A stretch of 9,997 nt of DNA, taken from Clostridia bacterium (GTDB taxonomy: Bacteria > Bacillota > Clostridia > Christensenellales > Borkfalkiaceae). Made by a program: the position numbers and the translations under genes. How positions within the stretch are numbered: the stretch's first letter is position 1; each line of letters begins with the position of its first letter. The stretch spans positions 1-9,997 of the forward strand of contig CAAGAM010000234.1 in the NCBI GenBank assembly GCA_900767815.1, read 5' to 3'. Below the pieces are notes generated by a model, which worked only from the letters and a program-made list of their open reading frames with translations, was not told where the DNA came from and ran no database searches. Positions 5,697 through 9,997 of this stretch are shown in pieces.

Positions 5697-5710
5697 CTTA
5701 ATATTGTAGC

Positions 5711-5820
5711 GTGCATAAAGCAAATCCCGGTCGTTCTGGAATAGCGAAAGTAGGTAAATCCGGCTTAAATACTTTATGTGTAAGTGTTCGTAACTTACCT
5801 ATCAGGTAAAATACAAGGCT
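5711..5820 (+). ncRNA. Candidate structured RNA with alternative hairpins
   Basis: Positions 5711-5720 pair with 5772-5781 (CATAAAG with CTTTATG plus three flanking G-U pairs). Inside, CCGG (5727-5730) can pair with CTGG (5736-5739) around TCGTT, and AAATCC occurs twice (5722-5727 and 5756-5761). Next, GTAAGT (5780-5785) pairs with ACTTAC (5793-5798), but TTACCT (5795-5800) can instead pair with AGGTAA (5804-5809). The two hairpins share 5795-5798 and exclude each other. No coding frame is evident. I do not recognise a known RNA family. Confidence 0.4.
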
Positions 5821-5823
5821 TAA

Positions 5824-5887
5824 AAGTGTCTTGGCGAACAGCGAATCTCATTTTTTAGAGGTTCCTGTTTGTCAAGGCACTTTTTTT
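5824..5887 (+). terminator. Very long intrinsic terminator
   Basis: Positions 5824-5841 pair with 5865-5882 over 18 base pairs (three G-U). Then 5843-5849 pairs with 5858-5864 over seven more around an AT-rich loop (5850-5857). The stem of about 25 bp is followed by a T-run from 5881. It should end transcription of the lexA operon and the candidate RNA and insulate the regulator pair downstream. It is far longer than a usual terminator, so the hairpin may have a second role. Confidence 0.85.
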
Positions 5888-5928
5888 ATTTCAAAAAATC
5901 CCAAAAAATATCAAAAACTTTTTTAATT

Positions 5929-5945
5929 GGGACAAAAGGTGTCCC
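5929..5945. promoter_or_regulatory. Palindromic operator candidate upstream of the HTH gene
   Basis: GGGACA (5929-5934) and TGTCCC (5940-5945) are exact inverted repeats with a five-base centre, 48 bases before the start of the HTH gene. The half-site size and spacing fit a dimeric helix-turn-helix protein, plausibly the product of that gene. I could not place a convincing promoter around it. Confidence 0.5.
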
Positions 5946-5992
5946 GGTTGACTGCGAAAATAAGGCCATCGAAGGCAAAGGAGGTGAGAAAA

Positions 5993-6322
5993 TTGAGAGC
6001 AACGGAACGTCGCCAAGCGCTTTTAGAGATTATTTGCGAACGTCGTCACGAAAAGATGGACAATCTCGCATTTGAACTCGGCGTAAGCAGGAAAACAATT
6101 ATGCGTGACGTTCTCGAACTCTCGATTTCTTACCCGATATACACCGCTGCGGGCCGGCACGATAGCGGAGTTTTTGTCGAAGATGATTACTATCTTGGAA
6201 AGCAGTATCTGTCAGACGAACAGCAGGAGTTATTGGTAACGATGCTCGGAAATTGCGACGAAAACCAAAAGAAAACAATGCTCGCAATCATCAAGAAGTT
6301 TGGCAGAAAAAACAAAAAATAG
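5993..6322 (+). CDS. Short DeoR/HTH_11-type transcriptional regulator
   Basis: A 109-residue DNA-binding protein. Residues 3-42 (ATERRQALLEIICERRHEK, then LAFELGVSRKTIMRDVLEL) are a DeoR/HTH_11-type winged helix with recognition helix SRKTIMRDV. A beta-wing follows (YPIYTAAGRHDSGVFV, about 48-62), then a helical tail ending KKFGRKNKK. It lacks the WYL or sugar-binding effector domain that usually follows this helix-turn-helix, so it may act as a simple repressor or activator. The start is TTG at 5993, with GGAGG eight bases upstream; an in-frame TTG at 5927 lies before the palindrome and has no ribosome binding site. Its stop overlaps the ribosome binding site of the next gene, so the two form an operon. 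Confidence 0.85.
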   Translation: MRATERRQALLEIICERRHEKMDNLAFELGVSRKTIMRDVLELSISYPIYTAAGRHDSGVFVEDDYYLGKQYLSDEQQELLVTMLGNCDENQKKTMLAIIKKFGRKNKK

Positions 6323-6334
6323 GAGGTGTTAAAA

Positions 6335-6631
6335 ATGCTTACCACGGTTCAGGTCCGAAACGACTTAAAAGAAATTCGTTACTACTACTCAATGAAAGAA
6401 CTGTTCGACAGAAGTTCCAAAACTGTCAAGCCGCTTGCAATCGTTCAGAAAGTCGAACGATACAATACGGCAATGCAAAACGCTCCTGCAAGGCTCTATA
6501 TCCTTTATGTGTCGCTGTATATTGACAACAATACGCAAGCGGTTCTTGCCGAAGAATGGCAACTCACCACCGACTATATGAAGGAACTCAACAACAAATT
6601 GATTTATTTCTTGCAGTCGGCGTTGAAATAA
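6335..6631 (+). CDS. Unrecognised 98-residue protein, possible sigma-like HTH
   Basis: I cannot name this family. The protein is helical. An N-terminal segment (VRNDLKEIRYYYSMKELFD, about 7-25) precedes KVERYNTAMQNAPARLYILY (about 39-58). The segment TQAVLAEEWQLTTDYMKELNNKL (67-89) resembles the helix-turn-helix of small phage/sigma-region-4-like activators such as the ArpU/RinA type; that likeness is inferred. AGGAGG at 6321-6326 supports ATG 6335 rather than a GTG within the Shine-Dalgarno. It is expressed with the DeoR-type regulator twelve bases upstream, and the pair probably acts together. Its last 44 bases overlap the convergent PcfJ-like frame, which looks like run-on of a truncated gene. 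Confidence 0.8.
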   Translation: MLTTVQVRNDLKEIRYYYSMKELFDRSSKTVKPLAIVQKVERYNTAMQNAPARLYILYVSLYIDNNTQAVLAEEWQLTTDYMKELNNKLIYFLQSALK

Positions 6632-7877
6632 TAAAAATCACTGTGCTATCGTGGTCGCCGTAACATTGAAGCACCTTTTTGTTTTTCAAAGAGTATTCGA
6701 CCGTTACAAGTGGTTTTTCGGGTTCTTCCTTTGTTCGGATAAAGAATATAAGCGATTCTTCGCGTGCAAACTTTTGGTCATAACCCATACGTCCCACGCA
6801 ATGATGAAGCAACTCGCCTTCGCGCGTTAAATCTGACGGCTTTTGTGCGATAATCGCTATATAGACCGACTTCCTGTCGTATTCAAGTCCTAAATATTTG
6901 CTTGCAACGGCAGCGAATTTATCGTAAAACTCTTTGCGTTCCTGTTCATCTTTCAATGCTTTTGCGGAGCGATATTCGTCAATCCTTATATCGTGCCAAC
7001 GTTTGAAATCGTGGGGATAGCGGTTCTTTTCTTCGTCCATATCTAAGCCGAGATATTGGCACGCGTCGAGATAATCTCTATATGAGTAAAAGTTTGTGTT
7101 TTGCCTTTCGATATAGTCCAAAAATCTGCCGACCTCGTTTTTTACGAGTGCTTTTACATTGTCCATTTGGTCGGCGTGATCGAATTTGATTTTTCGTTTC
7201 GCAAATTTGTCTATTTCATATATCGGCTTTGAGGTCTTATAGGCGGAGATAATAGATGAAACGTAGTAGTTTGAATGTCTTATATCTTGTCTGTTCGCCG
7301 CAAGCCATTTTCGGAACTTTTTGTCTTTACCGCATAGCTGTAAAATCTGCGTTGACATAGCGATTTTATGTAATCCGAGTTTAGTCAGATATTCGATTTG
7401 CGGAAACTTCTCGTAAAGCCGTAAGTATTTGAAAACGTGTATGCCCGTATATCTGTCAACTGCGCTGTATTTGTATTCGGGGAAATGCTGCAAGATATAA
7501 TCGCGGTTGACTATCGGGGCGTAGGGATCAAACGAATCGTCAGATGCCCAACCCCAATCGTTGCTTTCATACCAGTCGGGATATTTAGAAAGCCCTCGGT
7601 CGTGCCAACCGACAGTATATCCGGCAATGTATGTAAATTTAATGTCTTTGCCAAAGCATCTGTCGGAATGGACGCCGTGAACGACAACGGGCTTACAATA
7701 CCATTGTTTTTTATACTCTCTAACGGCTACCGTAACTTTGACAAGTTCGCCGTCATTCTTAGTGAGATACGCATAAAAGCGAGTTCTTCCGAACGGCGCG
7801 GTTTTCAATTTATCGTCGTAAAGTTTAATCTTTTTCTGTATGTATTTCGGAATGGGTTTTATTTTTTCGATTTTCAT
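6588..7877 (-). CDS. PcfJ-family conjugative-element protein, C-terminus replaced
   Basis: A 429-residue protein of the PcfJ family, named from Enterococcus plasmid pCF10 and common on conjugative elements; its biochemical role is unsettled. The conserved C-terminal core is present: LTREGELLHHCVGRMGY (350-366), FFIRTKEEPEKPLVTVEY (about 379-396), then KKVLQCYGDHDST (400-412). The N-terminal 340 residues are aromatic and basic, with no membrane segment. Family members normally continue after the CYG motif with a short helix; here residues 413-429 are read from the antisense of the neighbouring gene and look unrelated. The native 3' end was probably lost in a rearrangement, and function may be impaired. 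GAGGTGA lies just upstream of the ATG, four bases after the PcfK-MutS stop. Confidence 0.85.
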   Translation of the reverse strand: MKIEKIKPIPKYIQKKIKLYDDKLKTAPFGRTRFYAYLTKNDGELVKVTVAVREYKKQWYCKPVVVHGVHSDRCFGKDIKFTYIAGYTVGWHDRGLSKYPDWYESNDWGWASDDSFDPYAPIVNRDYILQHFPEYKYSAVDRYTGIHVFKYLRLYEKFPQIEYLTKLGLHKIAMSTQILQLCGKDKKFRKWLAANRQDIRHSNYYVSSIISAYKTSKPIYEIDKFAKRKIKFDHADQMDNVKALVKNEVGRFLDYIERQNTNFYSYRDYLDACQYLGLDMDEEKNRYPHDFKRWHDIRIDEYRSAKALKDEQERKEFYDKFAAVASKYLGLEYDRKSVYIAIIAQKPSDLTREGELLHHCVGRMGYDQKFAREESLIFFIRTKEEPEKPLVTVEYSLKNKKVLQCYGDHDSTVIFIISTPTARNKSICC

Positions 7878-7881
7878 ATTG

Positions 7882-8916
7882 TCACCTCACGATAAATACG
7901 TCGCCGAGCAGTTTTTTAAGTTTTTGTACGACGTCCGGGACGGCTGTTTCGCCTAAGAATAAATCGTCGGGTTCTTCGATATCCCCGTCAAACTCTCGCA
8001 TTTCTTCTTCGGTAAGAATTTCGCCCGTATCTTCGTCTATATGTCGATTAACGGCAGTTTCGATACGCTCAATAAATTGCTTTTCGCCGTCGTTTTCGAC
8101 GATATATAAGTCGTGATTTTTGACTATCTTTGCAAAGTAATTTTCAGCGGCGTGATACGGAAAACCAACCATCGGAATACGGTCTTTCAAGCCGACGTCA
8201 CGGCTTGTAATCGTAAGGCTTAACTCATTGCCGAGAGTTACCGCATTGTCGCCGAAAACCTCGTAAAAATCGCCCAAACGATACGCCACGATTGCGGTCT
8301 TGTGTTCCGCCTGATACGACAAATATTTTTGATACATAGCGTTGCCTTTTTCGCGTTGTTCTTCTTTGTGAACTTGGGCGAGAATTTCTTGCATTTCTTC
8401 TTCGTTTGGCATATACGATTCTTCGTCGTTTGTATCGGTATCGGCAGTTAAAGCGTCGGTTTTGGTATCCTTAACTTCGTTTTCATCGAATTTATCGAAC
8501 AACGAGAATTGCAGGCTTTGTTGCTTTTGCGGTTGCGGTTTAGCGGCAGAAGTCGGCGTATAGGTCGATTTTTTCGTAGTTTTCGGTTTTACCACGACGG
8601 GCTTATATTCTTCGCCGTCAATCGTGTAAAGCGTTCCTTCGATGCTTTCTTCCTCGAAATAATGTATTCCCCAACCGTAAACGGTAGCGTCGTCAACACA
8701 GGCGGAAGAAGCACCTTTTTCTGCAAGTTTTCTCGCTTCGTCGCAAGCGTATTTCATAAAGCCCGATAGCGTCTTTTTGTTAATAAGCGGTTTGCCGTCT
8801 TTTTCAAACGGCGTGCCGTTGTTTATCTTGTCCGCTAACGTTTCGCTTGCATTATTTTCAAGATAATGCAATATGAGTTCTTCTTGCTTATTAGCGGCTG
8901 TTAAATTTATTTTCAT
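7882..8916 (-). CDS. PcfK domain fused to MutS mismatch-recognition domain
   Basis: A 344-residue fusion. Residues 1-108 match PcfK (LTAANKQEELILHYLEN, ADKINNGTPFEKDGKPLI, SACVDDATVYGWGIHYFEE); some PcfK-like proteins are annotated as AcrIIA9-type Cas9 inhibitors, so a defence-related role is possible. Residues 109-190 are a low-complexity linker (PQPQ, acidic runs) holding QFSLF at 136-140, a good match to the sliding-clamp motif QL[SD]LF. Residues about 195-275 match MutS domain I, including the mismatch-wedge F217-Y-E219 in YRLGDFYEVF and IPMVGFPYHAAENYFAKIV. No MutS ATPase or lever domain follows. The ATG at 8916 has AAGGAG about ten bases upstream; an in-frame GTG at 8925 lies in the Shine-Dalgarno. 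It is directly upstream of the PcfJ-like gene, as in pCF10-like elements. Confidence 0.88.
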   Translation of the reverse strand: MKINLTAANKQEELILHYLENNASETLADKINNGTPFEKDGKPLINKKTLSGFMKYACDEARKLAEKGASSACVDDATVYGWGIHYFEEESIEGTLYTIDGEEYKPVVVKPKTTKKSTYTPTSAAKPQPQKQQSLQFSLFDKFDENEVKDTKTDALTADTDTNDEESYMPNEEEMQEILAQVHKEEQREKGNAMYQKYLSYQAEHKTAIVAYRLGDFYEVFGDNAVTLGNELSLTITSRDVGLKDRIPMVGFPYHAAENYFAKIVKNHDLYIVENDGEKQFIERIETAVNRHIDEDTGEILTEEEMREFDGDIEEPDDLFLGETAVPDVVQKLKKLLGDVFIVR

Positions 8917-8930
8917 AGGTATCACACTCC

Positions 8931-9305
8931 TTAAAATGGTAAATCGTTTAATAGTTCGGCGGCAGTACCTTCCAAGTCGGAAAGCGTTGTATAGTTGTTA
9001 AAACCGCCGCGATAGTCCGTTTCGTTTTCAGCCGTGCGAATAAGTATGTGGTCGTACCATTCATTGGAGAAATATCTGACGTCGGATATGGATATGTATA
9101 CGCATTTGTTTTCCGCGCTTTTAATAAACGCCGAAAAGCAGTAGTGATTTTTACCGACGTTTACAAGTCTCCAATGATTATTTTTGCAAATCGAGCGAAG
9201 ATAGTTGATGTATTTTGTCTGAAAGGATTTGTAATCGTCGCCGGTGTAACATCCCGACGAAAACTCATAACCTATGTATTTTTTCAAGTCTTTAATGTTT
9301 GCCAT
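8931..9305 (-). CDS. Hypothetical protein, 124 residues
   Basis: I do not recognise this protein. It is a small soluble alpha/beta-type sequence. It has a helical N-terminus (ANIKDLKKYIGYEF), a segment with many Tyr, Phe and Trp residues (about 19-90, including NNHWRLVNVG, HYCFSAFI and SNEWYDHILIR), and an acidic C-terminal helix ending ELLNDLPF. There is no signal peptide, transmembrane stretch or catalytic motif. AGGAGA lies about eight bases before the ATG. Its stop is 14 bases before the PcfK-MutS start and the ribosome binding site of that gene overlaps its end, so it belongs to the same leftward operon. Small aromatic-rich proteins beside PcfK/PcfJ are plausible element accessory or anti-defence proteins, but nothing in this sequence proves it. 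Confidence 0.75.
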   Translation of the reverse strand: MANIKDLKKYIGYEFSSGCYTGDDYKSFQTKYINYLRSICKNNHWRLVNVGKNHYCFSAFIKSAENKCVYISISDVRYFSNEWYDHILIRTAENETDYRGGFNNYTTLSDLEGTAAELLNDLPF

Positions 9306-9318
9306 AGTGATTATCTCC

Positions 9319-9495
9319 TTAAAATAACTTAGAAATTTTTATGCGTTTGTGCTGCAAGCCATTGTCACGTCTGAACTTGCTTACAGCCTGTTTAAGCGTG
9401 TAAAAAACGTAAGATTGCGACACGTGCGTTTCGTCGTCGTAATAGTCGAAAACGAGCGTTCCGTATTCGTTGTAATAATAAAAAATGTATCTCAT
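9319..9495 (-). CDS. Hypothetical protein, 58 residues
   Basis: An unrecognised short gene. It encodes MRYIFYYYNEYGTLVFDYYDD at the start, then a helical basic half (QAVSKFRRDNG, KRIKISKLF). Nine tyrosines in 58 residues and an acidic-to-basic charge shift along the chain are the notable features. The ATG shares its first base with the last base of the preceding gene's TAA, an arrangement that allows translational coupling. AGGAGAG lies seven bases upstream. It falls within a leftward operon and fills what would otherwise be a gap between its neighbours, which supports it as real. Confidence 0.7.
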   Translation of the reverse strand: MRYIFYYYNEYGTLVFDYYDDETHVSQSYVFYTLKQAVSKFRRDNGLQHKRIKISKLF

Positions 9496-9677
9496 TATTC
9501 AACTCTCCTGTAAATATCGTCGGCGTAATATTCGCATACGAACCAATTAAAAAGGGCGTGACATTTCACACCCTTGTAGTCCACTATATAGTCGTTGTCG
9601 CCAACTTTTTCTAAGACGGTTATTTCAGCCATTTCGCCGTTAAGCGAATGAATATGTGCCATTGCTTTATAACTCAT
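9495..9677 (-). CDS. Small conserved-looking mobile-element protein, 60 residues
   Basis: Function unknown. The chain reads as a compact beta-barrel-like domain: AHIHSLNGEMAEITVLEKV (7-25), NDYIVDYKGVKCHALFN (28-44), then EYYADDIYRRVE. The sequence of alternating hydrophobic strands broken by Gly/Asp turns, with no membrane segment, recalls small SH3-like proteins; I believe similar short proteins occur in other clostridial conjugative elements, but from memory only. GGAGGTG about nine bases before the ATG supports the start. It overlaps the gene upstream by 11 bases and the one downstream by one base, so the three are very probably translated from one message. Confidence 0.75.
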   Translation of the reverse strand: MSYKAMAHIHSLNGEMAEITVLEKVGDNDYIVDYKGVKCHALFNWFVCEYYADDIYRRVE

Positions 9678-9981
9678 TTGAATCCACCTCCAAAATTCTT
9701 AACTCTATAAAATCGTGCAAATACCAGTCTAATTTGCAAGTCAGATTCCACCAAAGTTCGTGTTCTTCGGTATCGGTAAAGTCTGAACAGTCGAGCTCGT
9801 AGTTATGTTGCAACTCACCGTTTTCAAAGGCGTTAGCAACCCAACTCATTTCGGGTTTCTTTCCGTTTTCTATAATTTCGTGAAAGCGTTCAACGGCTTT
9901 TTCGTAAGTGGAGAAGGCTTGCGTATCCACGCCGTCGCAATCATCGGTTGAATATTGAAATAAAACAAGATAAATTTTCAT
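9667..9981 (-). CDS. Hypothetical acidic protein, 104 residues
   Basis: Unrecognised. The sequence is strongly acidic, with an N-terminal strand (MKIYLVLFQYS), the helix YEKAVERFHEIIENG (about 27-41), and a Trp-rich C-terminal half (TEEHELWWNLTCKLDWYLHDFIEL). It is probably a small soluble protein. Acidity and small size are shared with many DNA-mimic and anti-defence proteins, but that is a loose resemblance. GGAG lies about ten bases upstream of the ATG at 9981. It is the first gene of the leftward operon visible in the window; the promoter lies beyond the right edge. Confidence 0.75.
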   Translation of the reverse strand: MKIYLVLFQYSTDDCDGVDTQAFSTYEKAVERFHEIIENGKKPEMSWVANAFENGELQHNYELDCSDFTDTEEHELWWNLTCKLDWYLHDFIELRILEVDSNEL

Positions 9982-9997
9982 ATCAGTACCACTCCGA

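Noticed and set aside
5927..5992. Longer form of the DeoR-type regulator from TTG 5927
   Set aside because: No ribosome binding site there, the added residues overlap the palindrome and match no domain, while TTG 5993 has a strong ribosome binding site.
6637..6662. Second copy of the tRNA 3' end (attachment repeat) near the PcfJ junction
   Set aside because: Only scattered matches (about 10 of 15) to the tRNA end, and the bases are explained by the conserved GDHD codons of the PcfJ-like gene.
7437..7895. Plus-strand 152-codon frame
   Set aside because: It is antisense to the PcfJ-like gene, which has a clear family match and ribosome binding site.
1..9997. CRISPR array, insertion sequence or transposase
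   Set aside because: No regularly spaced repeat series and no transposase motifs seen; the only recombinase is the tyrosine integrase.

Overview
The window reads as accessory DNA from a low-GC Gram-positive bacterium, most likely a gut-type member of the Clostridia (Bacillota). The evidence is the near-consensus AGGAGG ribosome binding sites, occasional TTG starts, TTGACA/TATAAT promoters, a LexA-UmuC-YolD cassette, a KTR-like zinc-ribbon protein and PcfJ/PcfK-type conjugative-element proteins. Genus cannot be told from the sequence.

Left edge (1-930): one small leftward gene, then an AT-rich non-coding stretch. It holds a good rightward promoter, the decayed 5' half of a tRNA-Arg(CCT), an intact tRNA-Arg(CCT) with encoded CCA, and a symmetrical (bidirectional) terminator. 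Two pairs of 10-bp repeats face each other on either side of the intact tRNA, centred on its T-loop. This looks like the attachment site of an integrative element.

Integration module (930-2553, leftward): an excisionase-like gene and a tyrosine recombinase, one base apart. The recombinase carries an unusual XRE-like insertion. From 2554 to 3108 no gene is well supported, but the DNA is rich in structure: an 8-bp perfect palindrome, a long hairpin, and two divergent copies of a 70-90 bp sequence in inverted orientation.

SOS module (3109-5887, rightward): promoter and operator-like palindrome, a LexA-type self-cleaving repressor, a Y-family DNA polymerase and a YolD-family protein, tightly coupled. 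A 56-residue zinc-ribbon protein that starts with TTG follows. Then comes a structured non-coding segment with two mutually exclusive hairpins, ended by a very long intrinsic terminator. DNA damage would be expected to inactivate the repressor and induce the polymerase.

Regulator pair (5993-6631, rightward): a short DeoR/HTH_11-type DNA-binding protein preceded by a GGGACA-N5-TGTCCC palindrome, and a 98-residue partner with a possible C-terminal helix-turn-helix.

Conjugative-element block (6588-9981, leftward): four small unrecognised proteins, then a PcfK domain fused to a MutS mismatch-recognition domain through a linker with a sliding-clamp-type motif, then a PcfJ-family protein. The PcfJ C-terminus appears to have been cut and replaced where it meets the regulator pair. 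That point (about 6632-6660) looks like a recombination junction, so the window is a mosaic of mobile-element modules next to a tRNA.
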